From positions 171,001 to 235,000 of the forward strand of contig CAUVZQ020000001.1 of assembly GCA_963556495.2 (NCBI GenBank): a stretch of DNA of 64,000 nucleotides, in the 5' to 3' direction. Below, piece by piece: positions 14,501-26,500 of the stretch (within the stretch, counting starts at the first letter, position 1; each line of letters begins with the position of its first letter). The translations under genes and the position numbers were made by a program. The notes below the pieces were generated by a model. It saw only the letters and a program-made list of their open reading frames with translations. It had not been told where the DNA came from and did not search any database. This DNA comes from Valencia hispanica (lineage: Eukaryota; Chordata; Actinopteri; Cyprinodontiformes; Valenciidae).

Positions 14501-17500
14501 GGTGTACTTTACGTTTTGGGAACTCCTTGTGTTTCACACCGCTTTTCTTGGGGTGGTAAGGTCTCGCTAGCTTAGTTAGCTTAGCTTCATTGCGGCTATG
14601 GCTACTCTTCTCTCTCCTGTCTCTAACTCTTCTCTTCTCTCTTGCTCTCTCTGTCAGATGTTTAGTTACTTCCTGCCTCCTTTAGTGATAATGGTAACTG
14701 TAATAAATGTAATATTTTTGTAGCTTTGGAGGCGAGGGTATCAGAATTAGAAGCACGGCTCCGCGCTGTTGAAAAACCAGCAGATAGCCGAAGCCCATTA
14801 GCCAGCGCGGAGCCAACAAGGATAGATCCCCCTAGCCGTCCTCCGGTAGAGCCCGCGCAGCCGGGACCTCAGGCCGGCTGGGTGACGGTACGTAGGAAAC
14901 ATAGTTCTAGGACCCAGCCCCCGGGCCACCACCAACCGGTCCACGTTTCTAACAGATTTTCCCCGCTCAGCGACACACCCGCTGAGAAGCCGACCCTGGT
15001 AATTGGCAGCTCCATATTCAGAAACGTGGCATTAGAGACACCATTGACCATAGTCAAATGTTTGCCAGGGGCCAGAACGGGCGACATCAAATCCTACCTG
15101 AAACTGCTGGCTAAAGATAAGCGTAAATACAGTAAGATTGTTATTCACGCTGGCGGTAATGACACCCGGTTACGCCAATCGGAGGTCACTAAAATTAGTG
15201 TTGCTTCGGTGTGTAAGTTTGCCAAAACAATGTCAGACTCGGTAATCTTTTCTGGTCCTCTGCCTGATCGGACCAGTGACGACATGTTTAGCCGCATGCT
15301 GTCATTCCATCAATGGTTGTCTAGGTGGTGTCCTGCAAACGATGTGGGCTACATTGATAACTGGTGAACATTTTGGGGAAAACCTGGTCTGATCCGGAGT
15401 GACGGCATCCATCCCACTTTGGATGGAGCAGCTCTACTTTCTAGGAATCTGGCTGGATTTATTAGTCCTCCCAAACACTAACAACCCAGGGTCCAGACCA
15501 GGAAGCAGAGTCGTAGTTTAACCCACCTCTCTGCTGCTTCTGTACTGTTACCCACCCATTACCCTATAGAAACAGTGTCTTGCCCACGGCCAAAATTAAA
15601 TGGATCAAAAGTTAAGCCAACAAAAGCAAATTATGGAAATCTCATAAAAATAAATACGACTTTGACTGAACAGAAAATTAAATCTATTAAATGTGGTTTA
15701 TTAAACATAAGATCTCTCTCCTCAAAGACTTTGTTAGTAAATGACTTGAATTGTGATAATCACATTGATTTCTTTTGTCTCACAGAAACCTGGTTGCAGC
15801 AGGAGGATTATGTCAGTATAAATGAGTCAACTCCTTCCAGTCATTTAAACTTTCACATTCCTAGAAATACTGGGCGACGAGGAGTTGCAACCATTTTTCG
15901 TTTACTAATTAGTCCCAGACCAATTGATAGCTACAGTTCTTTTGAACATCTAACCCTTAATTTTCCTCATCCAAGTTGCAAAACATTAAGACCATTTTTG
16001 TTTGTGGTTTTGTATCGTCCACCAGGCCCTTACTCTCAATTCTTGGATCAGATCTCACATTTTTTATCTGATTTAGTATTAAATACTGATTGGGTTATTA
16101 TAGTGGGGGACTTTAATATTCATGTGGACACTGAAAGTGATAGCATAAATGCAGCCTTTAGTGCTATTTTAGACTCAATTGGCTTTACTCAAAAAGTACA
16201 GGGATCGACCCACTCGGGCAAACACACTTTGGACCTTGTACTGACATACGGTATTGAGTGTGAGGAAATAACAGTCCACCCACATAACCCGGTCCTGTCT
16301 GACCAGTTCTTAATAACTTTTGAATTTACTTTAACTGACCATTTTAAATCTGAAGGAAAATTTCATTATAGTAGAGCCTTATCAGACAATGCTGTAACAA
16401 TTTTTAAAGAATCTGTTCCATTCTTCCTTTCCTCAGTGTCTCAGAGTAACACAGTGGATGGCAGCAATTCCATCTCTAACCCTTCAGAAATTGATGATCT
16501 GGTTCACAGCGTTACGTCCTCATTGCGTTTGGCATTAGATAGTGTAGCACCCTTAAAAAAGAAAGTGTCTAGCCATAGGAGGCTGACTCCTTGGTTCAAC
16601 GCAGAGTTGCGTACTTTAAAGCAGAATACTAGGAAGTTGGAGAGAAAATGGCGCTCTACACACCTAGAGGAGTCCTATTTAACCTGGAATAACAGTCTAC
16701 TGCTGTATAAAAAGACCCTTCGACAAGCTAGAACAGCGTATTTTTCATCATTAAAAGAGGCGAATAAAAACAATCCTAGGTTTCTTTTTAGTAGTGTTTC
16801 TTTTTAGTCATTGCTCTGTTGAGCCAACTATTCCCCCAGCTCTAAGCAGTGATGATTTTATGGGATTCTTCATAAATAAAATTAATTCTATTAAAAATAA
16901 AATCATTGGCATCCTCCCAAACATGATTACTTCTTTCTCAGTAAATGAGGCAGTATCGGAAAGAACTGTAGAACCTCAGTTGTGCTTAGGCTGTTTTGAT
17001 TCAGTCGAGCTTTCGAAATTATCAAAAATATTAGCCTCATCTAAACCTTCAACTTGTATGTTGGACCCAATCCCAACCAAATTATTTAAAGAAGTGTTCC
17101 ATTTGGTTCCTGGCCCCATTTTGGATATGATGAATCTATCCTTAGTAAACGGATACGTACCACAGGAATTTAAAATAGCTGTAATTAAACCTTTACTTAA
17201 GAAACCTTCCCTTGATCAAGATGACTTAGTGAATTACAGACCTATATCTAACCTTCCTTTCTTATCCAAAGTCCTTGAGAAAATAGTTGCTAATCAAGTC
17301 TGTGAGCATCTAAACAGTAACGAGCTGTTTGAAGAGTTTCAGTCAGGTTTTAGAGCTCATCATAGCACTGAAACAGCACTGGTGAAGGTTACTAATGATA
17401 TTCTCATGGCCTCAGATAATGGACTGGTGTCTGTTCTGGTTCTGTTAGATCTCAGTGCTGCTTTTGACACAGTCCATCATAATATTCTCTTAGAAAGGCT

Positions 17501-20500
17501 TGAACATGTTGCAGGGATCAAAGGAACAGCACTAGGCTGGTTTAAATCATATTTGTCTGATAGATTCCAGTTTGTTCATCTAAATGATGAATCTTCTTCA
17601 CTCTCAAGGGTTACTTGTGGAGTTCCACAGGGTTCTGTGCTTGGACCAATTCTGTTCACCATATATATGCTCCCAATTGGTAGAATCATTAGACAGCATG
17701 GGATAAATTTCCACAGCTATGCCGATGATACACAACTATATTTATCCATAAATCCTGATGAACCCAGTCAGTTAGGTAGATTACAGGCATGTCTGGAAGA
17801 CATAAAAACATGGATGACCCTAAACTTTTTGCTTTTAAATTCTGACAAAACAGAAGTTGCTGTCTTTGGACCAGAAGTTCTAAAACAGAAACTGATTACT
17901 CAATCCCTTCATCTGGATGGCATTAAATTGGCCCCCAGTAATAACGTAAAGAACCTCAGCGTAATTTTTGACCGAGACTTGACATTTAAATCCCATATTA
18001 AACAGGTTTCTAGGATTTTCTTCTTTCACCTCCGGAATATTGCTAAAATTAGAAACATCCTGTCCAGGAGTGATGCTGAGAAACTAGTCCATGCATTTGT
18101 TACCTCAATGTCATGGTTTGGTTTCTTTGCTATTATTCACTCCTGCAGTAATGTCTCTTTCTCCTTCCCTTCCTCCAGGCAGAGCAGTGGGCCTGGGGCG
18201 TGTCAGCACACCTGGACTCCATCATCATCAGCCATTTCAGTATTTAAGGACCAAACTTTCATTCATTCAGTGCCAGACGGTTGTCAACACCACATCTCTG
18301 ACTACCCAGGACCACTGCCTGCCTCGGTTATTCCATGCCCCTTGGATTTTTGTGAGGACTTTGATTTTGTTTTTGCTCCAATTTATTATTTGTAATAAAA
18401 CCTTTTGATTTTTCTGCACAGCACTTGTTCCCTGTTTTTTTTGGGTCAGCATCTTGGGTCTCGTTCAACCTCCACCATGACAGAACCGTCTGGCCAAGGA
18501 GACCCTGCTGGCTCAGATGCACTGAGGCAAGCGTTGGCTGCGCAAGGTGCGCTGGTGGGCCAACATGCCCAGTCACTCCATCAAATTATGGATTCCCTAC
18601 AGAATTTAGGCTCTACTGTGTCTGTATTAAGACAGCATCTGGACACAGTAGCCGGTCAAGTGTCTGCGTCTGTGACGGCACCACCACCTGCTGCTGCTGC
18701 TGCCGTTGTTCCTGCCCCCGTGCCACGAGAACCCCAGATCCCTACACCGGAGAGGTATGATGGTGAACTTGGCTCATGTGGTCGTTTCCTCCTCCAGTGC
18801 TCTCTGGTTTTCAGTCTCCAGCCGACCACCTACACAACGGACCAAGCCAGTGTAGCCTATGTGGTTAGCCTCCTAACTGGACGTGCCGCCCACTGGGCAA
18901 CTGCGGTGTGGGATCATAATCCGACCCTTCGCTCTTCTTATGACCTCTTCACCACAGAGATGAAGAGAGCGTTTGATCGTCCTGTTCGGGGTCGAGAAGC
19001 TGCCAGTCAACTGTTATCGCTAAGGCAAAACTCCAGGTCAGTGGCAGACTTTTCTATTGAATTTTTGACATTGGCTGCAGAGAGCGGATGGGAGGAGACC
19101 GCTCTCCAGGATGTGTTTTTGAGGAGCCTTGATGACTCGATCCGTGATGAGCTAGCACTCCGTGATGAATGTGGCTCTTTGCAAGTTCTCATGCAGTTAG
19201 CCACCAGACTGGATAACCGCCTCAGGGAGAGACGGCGTGAACGTGGTGCTCGCTCTGCACCTCCTTTTCCCCGGCGACCGGCTCTTCTACCTGCAACTCC
19301 CATGGGATCAGCACCTGTTCCACTTGCATCAGCTCCATCTTCTGCTTCAATTGAAGAACCGATGCAGCTGGGGCGAACCAGGCTCACTCCTGCTGAAAGA
19401 GAGAGGAGATTCCAACAGAGGCTCTGCATTTACTGTGGTCAACCTGGTCATTTCCTGCCCAACTGTCCCATGCGGCCAAAAGATTAGACCCATTCGAGGT
19501 AAGAGGAGTTCGAATGGGTCATGTTTCCAATTCTCCTATCTCTACCCACCATACCCAGTTAATATCACATTTGTTAGTCGGTCAAGCTACTATACCTTTT
19601 TTCCCTTTAGTTGACTCTGGAGCTGATGAAAGTTTCATTGATGAATACATTGTAAACCAGCATTCCATCCCTGTAGTACCACTTTCTGACACTAGAACCA
19701 TTTATGCAGTTAATGGTAGCGTTTTGGCTCAGGTGACTCATCAGACTCAACCAGTAACAATGTTGACCTCAGGTAATCATCGAGAAGAGATTCAACTATT
19801 TGTTATTCGGTCACCCCACTCACCTCTTATCCTCGGTCTCCCTTGGTTAAAGACACATAATCCCCATTTGGACTGGTCTAAAGGCACTGTAAACTGTTGG
19901 AGCACCTTTTGTCATGTACACTGTTTGAAGTCTGCTTTGTCTCCCCAGAGTGTCCAACTATCCAAGGCGCCACATCCACCCGACCTCTCCTCCGTCCCTG
20001 AAATTTATCATGGCCTAGCCACTGTTTTTAGCAAACAGCGAGCCCTTTCCTTGCCGCCACACCGCCCTTATGATTGCCAAATTGACCTCCTATCTGGGGC
20101 CCAACTACCCTCCAGCAGGCTTTACAATCTCTCTCGCCCTGAAAGAGAGGTCATGGAGAAATACATCAAGGATTCCCTGACAGCTGGACTCATACGGCCA
20201 TCTTCCTCTCCTGTAGGTGCTGGGTTTTTCTTTGTGGGCAAGAAAGATGGCACACTCCGCCCATGCATCGACTACAGAGGTCTGAATGATATCACTGTGA
20301 AAAATAAATATCCGTTGCCTTTGCTAGACTCTGCCTTCCATTTTCTTCACCAAGCCACAGTGTTTACGAAATTGGATCTGAGGAATGCCTACCACTTAGT
20401 CCGGATCAAAGAGGGAGATGAGTGGAAAACAGCTTTTAACACACCACTGGGCCATTTTGAATACCTAGTTATGCCATTTGGCCTCACAAATGCCCCTGCT

Positions 20501-23500
20501 GTTTTTCAGTCACTTGTTAACGATATATTAAGGGACATGCTGAACAGGTTCATATTTGTGTACCTTGATGACATACTAATCTTCTCCCAAACTTTAGAGG
20601 AACACCAGACGCATGTTAGGCTTGTCCTCCAACGGCTTCTAGAAAATGGCCTCTTTGTGAAGGCAGAGAAATGTAACTTCCATGCTCAGTCTGTTAGTTT
20701 CCTGGGGTTCATCATCCAAAAGGGTGAGATGGTTCCTGATCCTGCCAAGATCAGAGCTGTGGTGGAATGGCCAGTTCCAGAGTCCAGGAAGCAGCTCCAG
20801 CGGTTCCTAGGATTTGCCAACTTTTACAGACGGTTCATCAGAGACTACAGTAAGGTGGCTGCACCACTCACTCAACTCACATCCACACTGCAAAGATTTA
20901 AATGGACTCCAGAGTTAGACAAGGTATTCACTAGGCTTAAGACTTTATTTACCACTGCTCCAATCCTCTCTCACCCTGATCCGACCAAACAGTACATAGT
21001 CGAAGTTGATGCTTCTGACTCCGGAGTTGGAGCAGTTTTATCCCAGAGGTCAGGTCTGGATGACCAGTTACACCCCTGTGCATTTTTCTCACGTCGTTTA
21101 TCACCAGCAGAACGCAACTATGATGTTGGAAATCGTGAACTGCTGGCAGTCGTGCTAGCACTGGGGGAGTGGCGTCACTGGCTGGAGGGTGCGGAACATC
21201 CGTTCATCGTGTGGACCGACCACAAAAATCTGTCCTACCTCCGTTCAGCCAAAAGGTTAAACCCTCGACAAGCCAGGTGGGCTTTGTTTCTTGACAGGTT
21301 CAATTTTACTCTTACCTACAGACCTGGATCCAGAAATGTGAAACCTGATGCCCTCTCACGCCAGTCGGAGGATGAATCCACAAGTTCTCCACCGGAGACG
21401 ATCCTTCATCCATCCTGTTTTTTGGGTGCTGCTTTATGGGATGTGGAACAAGAGGTCCAGGATGCCCTTCAGGTACACCCTTCACCTGATAATGTCCCTA
21501 ATGGCTGTTTGTTTGTTCCAACTCACCTCAGGTCCCGAGTTTTGCAGTGGGTCCACAGTTCGAAAATTGCCTGTCACCCTGGGACACATCGGACTCTGGA
21601 GCTCCTCCGTCAGCGTTTTTGGTGGCCCTCTGTTTCTACGGATACACGTGAATTTGTTGCAGCCTGCTCACTCTGTGCCAGGGGCAAGGCTTCACATCAG
21701 CCTCCTGCTGGTCCTCTCCATCCACTTCCTGTGCCTCATCGTCCTTGGTCTCATATAGCAGTGGATTTTGTTACCGGTCTTCCTCCATCTCAAGGTAACA
21801 CAGTGATCCTTACTATAGTTGACCGTTTCTCCAAGGGTGTTCACTACATTCCCTTACCTAAACTTCCCTCAGCTTTTGAAACGGCTGAGTTGTTGGTTAA
21901 CCAGGTATTCCGTCTCCATGGAATTCCTGCAGACATTGTCTCTGATCGTGGTCCTCAGTTTTCCTCTCAGGTCTGGAGAGCATTCTGCAGGGCTCTGGGG
22001 GCATCGGCCAGTCTCTCTTCTGGATATCATCCTCAATCCAATGGTCAGACGGAGCGTGCCAATCAGAACCTTGAGACTGCTCTGAGGTGTGTTTGTGCCC
22101 GCCATCCTGCATCCTGGTCCCAGCATCTCCCCTGGATTGAATATGCACACAACTCCTTCTCCTCCTCGGCTACCGGTATGTCGCCATTTATGTGCATGTT
22201 TGGTTTCCAGCCTCCACTTTTTCCTGCACAAGAAGTGGAGGTGGCAGTTCCCTCTATCCAGGAACATGTCCGACGCTGCCGGCTAGTGTGGAGTCAGGCT
22301 CGGGATGCTCTCCTGAGGACAACCACCAGGAACCAGCGCCTGGCTGATAGACACCGTGCCCCGACTCCAGAGTATCGTCCTGGTCAGAGGGTTTGGTTGT
22401 CGTCCAAAGACCTGCCTCTCCAGGTGGATTCCCGTAAACTAGCTCCTCGTTACATTGGTCCATTTGAAGTTGATAAGATCATCAATCCCTCAGCTGTTCG
22501 CCTTAAACTTCCCCGTTCTCTAAAGATCCACCCCACTTTTCATGTGTCGTTGCTGAAGCCTGTTTCTTCGTGCGCATTGAGCCCTCCGGCCATTCCCCCT
22601 CCACCCCCCCGGGTTGTTGACGGCCACCCGGCTTTTACCGTTGACCGGATTTTGGATGTGCGGCGTCGTGGGCGGGGCCTTCAGTTCTTAGTTGACTGGG
22701 AGGGCTATGGTCCGGAGGAGAGGTCTTGGATATCGCGCCGCCTTGTTTTGGACCCTGGCCTTTTGCAGTCTTTCTACCGGGATCATCCTGGTGCGCTCGG
22801 TGCACCGCCTGGTGGCGGTTCTTAAGGGGGGGGGTACTGTCATGGTTTGGTTTCTTTGCTATTATTCACTCCTGCAGTAATGTCTCTTTCTCCTTCCCTT
22901 CCTCCAGGCAGAGCAGTGGGCCTGGGGCGTGTCAGCACACCTGGACTCCATCATCATCAGCCATTTCAGTATTTAAGGACCAAACTTTCATTCATTCAGT
23001 GCCAGACGGTTGTCAACACCACATCTCTGACTACCCAGGACCACTGCCTGCCTCGGTTATTCCATGCCCCTTGGATTTTTGTGAGGACTTTGATTTTGTT
23101 TTTGCTCCAATTTATTATTTGTAATAAAACCTTTTGATTTTTCTGCACAGCACTTGTTCCCTGTTTTTTTTGGGTCAGCATCTTGGGTCTCGTTCAACCT
23201 CCACCATGACACTCAAGGCTGGACTACTGTAATTCTTTACTATCAGGAAGTCCACAAAATGCCATTAAAAGCCTTCAGTTGATCCAAAATGCGGCAGCAA
23301 GAGTTCTGATGAATATTAAAAAGAGAGATAACATTTCTCCTGTTTTAGCTTCCCTTCATTGGCTCCCTGTTAAATCCAGAATAGACTTTAAGATCCTTCT
23401 TCTTACATATAAAGCCCATAATAATCAGCTCCATCATACATCAGAGATCTAATTGTTCCTTATGTTCCTAACAGAGCCCTTCGCTCTCAGACTGCAGGTT

Positions 23501-26500
23501 TACTTGTAGTTCCTAGGATTTCTAAAAGTAGAATGGGAGGCAGATCTTTTAGTTATCAGGCTCCTCTCCTGTGGAACCAGCTCCCAGCTTTAGTCCGTGA
23601 GGCAGACACTCTGTTTACTTTTAAGGCCAGGCTTAAAACTTTCCTTTTTGATAAAGCTTATAGTTAGAGTGGCTAAGGTCATCCTGAGCTATCTCTGTAG
23701 TTATGCTGCTATAGGCTTGGACTGCTGGAGGACAGACTGACCAATTTCTTCACTCTGCTACTTCCTTTTCTCCTACTACTCTCCAGTTGTATTACAGTAC
23801 ATTCTGTTATTTCGACTGTTAACTTTGTTTTCTATGTGTTTTTCTCTCCATAGAAGATATACCTGGTCTGGTATCCTGCTTGGCTGCAATGCCCTGTTGG
23901 ACGGGGGGCATCGACTGGGATGATCCTCCCAGTAACTGAACATCCACTGTGTCCTGTTATCAACTTTTTACTTTCTGTAACATAGAAGGTTCTCTTATAT
24001 CAGATCTTCTGTTCCTTCTGTGTTTCTGCTCTGTCTTCTCAAACCCCCAGACGGTCGTGGCAGATGGCCGCTCCTACTGAGCCTGGTTCTGTTGGAGGTT
24101 TCTTCCTGTTAAAGGGGAGTTTTTCCTCTCCACCGTCGCTACATGCTTGCTCAGTATGAGGGATTGCTGAAGGATTGCTGTGGTTGGAAAGTCTGCATCA
24201 ACGGAGCCCAACCTCATGCCAATGACTGACGCAATCTGCTGGGATTCCTTAAATAGGAAACTTTTTTCACTGATTGGAATGTTTGTATAAATGTATTGAA
24301 ATGACTTCTTAAGTGCCTTGAGATGACATCTGTTGTGAATTGGTGCTATATGAATAAATTGAATTGAATTCCAATTAATCCTTCAGTTCATTATTCCAAT
24401 CAATTTAAAGGTTTTCAGGAAACCATTTAGAAACAGGAAGTGATTTTAACTACAGAATTTAGAAAGAGGAAGTGATTTTAACTCCAGTATTTAGAAACGG
24501 GAAGGGATTTGTAAAAAATAAGGCTTCACTGGAGGAGCTAAAAGCAGAAAATACTTGTAGTTTTTAGTATCTGTAGTATCTTTTATTCTATCTTTAGAGC
24601 TTCGTGTGTTTTACCGCCTTATCAGCCTGTCAGTAAAACACACGAAGCTCATTTGCAATGAAGAAACGCTTGCTAACTGATCCAACTTATGATTCTGTCC
24701 AGAGGTCACACACACAGTAACGCAAACAATACACCCATAGACATAATATCTTCTAAAACTTTTAAAGTTTAACTTAATTAGACCCGAGCAGCTAAGCGCT
24801 ATGCAGTGGCGGCTGGTGAAAAATATTCTTGGTGGGGCTGTGCTTTTTTTTCTTTTTTTAAATCAAACTTGTACTTTCTGAGCTTTGTGCATAACTCCAC
24901 TATTTCCTGAACTAAGTACAGCTCTTTTATTTCCTGTCTTACATCATAGGACAAACTGATTAATCCAGGTGTGTCTGACCATTGTTGTTGTGACTACTGA
25001 GGTCAGACACGCCTGGATTGATCAGTTTGTCCAATACATACAGGAAATAAAAGGGCTGTACTTAGTTCAGGAAGTAGTGGAGCTGTGCATATAGCTTATT
25101 AAGCCATTTCAATAATCATCCCAAAACAAAAACATAAACGGCTAGATACCAGTACTGAAATACTGATTATTCTAATGCCAATATTAACATCTTGAGGCAT
25201 TCTTATTCTAAACATAAATACCATATTGCACAAACAAGTTTAGAACCAAACTGGAAACAAATAACTTATTAGGTTTACACATAAAATTTACACACAAAGC
25301 TGCTAACTCTTACAGCAGCGCCCCCTTGTGGCAGAGAAAGTACACTGCCAATGTCACCACCAGATATCTTGTCCGTCCTCACACCAGCCTTGGGGCGATT
25401 TCTCTATCGCCCTTCATGCGGCTGAATCAACGACGCTGATTGGATAAATTCCTGTTGCTATGTGCGAATTTCTTGTCAGTGATTGGCTGACTGCTGTACT
25501 GCTTGGGGCAATCTTTCTGTCGCCCCAGCCGCTACGCAGCAGGACCTTTTTCTCCAAAATATGTATTTTTATATGTGAAACTTTGTTACGAATTTAAACT
25601 CACAATTAACTTAGAATATGTGATTATTGTAAAAAAAATAAAAATATCAAAAACACTGGGGGGGCGGCGCCCTATCGCCCTCTATTGGCCAGCCGCCACT
25701 GGTGCTACGATAGCCTATTGTATATCTACTGTTTTTTATTTTTCTGCCATCAAATGAATTAGCTTTTGGAGGCCTAAACATATACAAAAATTCAAGATTT
25801 CTTACACACACATCAAGTGTCCATGAAAATGTTGTACTTCATGGAATTTTAAAGGGGCGTGGCCAAATGGCTCAACAGCGCCCCCTAATGATAACCTATT
25901 CCCCACGGTTTAACGTAGAGGTATGACATGTGGTACACCATTAGAACTCTGAAAGATTAACAAAAGTATATCAATGTCAATGGACAACAATGAACAGGAA
26001 GTCGGCCATTTTGGGTCAATAGGGTCAATTTTCACATTTCACACATATGGAACTCCTGGTTAATTTTGATAGATTGGCTAGTAACTTGGTCAAGATGGCC
26101 TTCAGGCATGGGGGATCAAAAGTTATAAAAAAATAGACTTTTTGTATATGTTGAGGGGGCGGGGCCAGGTCTCAAAATTTGACTAAACACCAAACGATTA
26201 AACTTGGTATATCTCTTATGCAGAAAGTGACAGATGGGTGAAACTTGCTGTGGTAAGTTAAGGCAAGGCAGTTTTATTTGTATAGCACACTTTGAACAAC
26301 AGGGTATTTCAAGGTGCTTTACAAGATTAAGAGGTAAAATAATATAAAAATAGCAGTAAAACACAGACAAAGCATATAATGTAAAAACAGCAATAAAGCA
26401 TAAAACACACAGATACATATGATACATGAAAGCATTACTCAAATGCAGTTCTAAACAGAAACGTTTTTATCTGTGATTTAAAAGAACTCAGTGTTTCAGC

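Larger units (their letters stand above)
14430..18108 (+). mobile_element. L2/CR1-type LINE, 5' part (split by a gypsy element)
   Basis: A nearly full-length LINE: a 5' leader, ORF1 with a coiled coil and SGNH/esterase domain, and ORF2 with AP-endonuclease and RT. It is interrupted at 18108 and resumes at 23212. Removing the gypsy insertion and one CTCAA copy restores VTSRLDYC across the junction, which proves the nesting order. Disruptions: an ORF1 frameshift and in-frame TGA, an ORF2 frameshift near 16795, and a frameshift beyond 23400. The exact 5' end is not determined. Confidence 0.88.
18109..23211 (+). mobile_element. Intact Ty3/gypsy chromovirus LTR retrotransposon (5.1 kb)
   Basis: A complete element: 374-bp LTRs that read identically by eye, TGTCATGG...CCATGACA termini, a self-priming-type PBS, gag, pol with all enzymatic domains and a C-terminal chromodomain, a nine-G polypurine tract and a CTCAA target duplication. 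Identical LTRs and open frames imply very recent insertion and possible activity. It belongs with the vertebrate chromoviruses (sushi-type), based on the chromodomain and self-primer. Confidence 0.95.

Noticed and set aside
18405..18476. Extending gag upstream of ATG 18477
   Set aside because: The region is LTR and repeated in the 3' LTR; MTEPSG in CCACCATG context is the better start.
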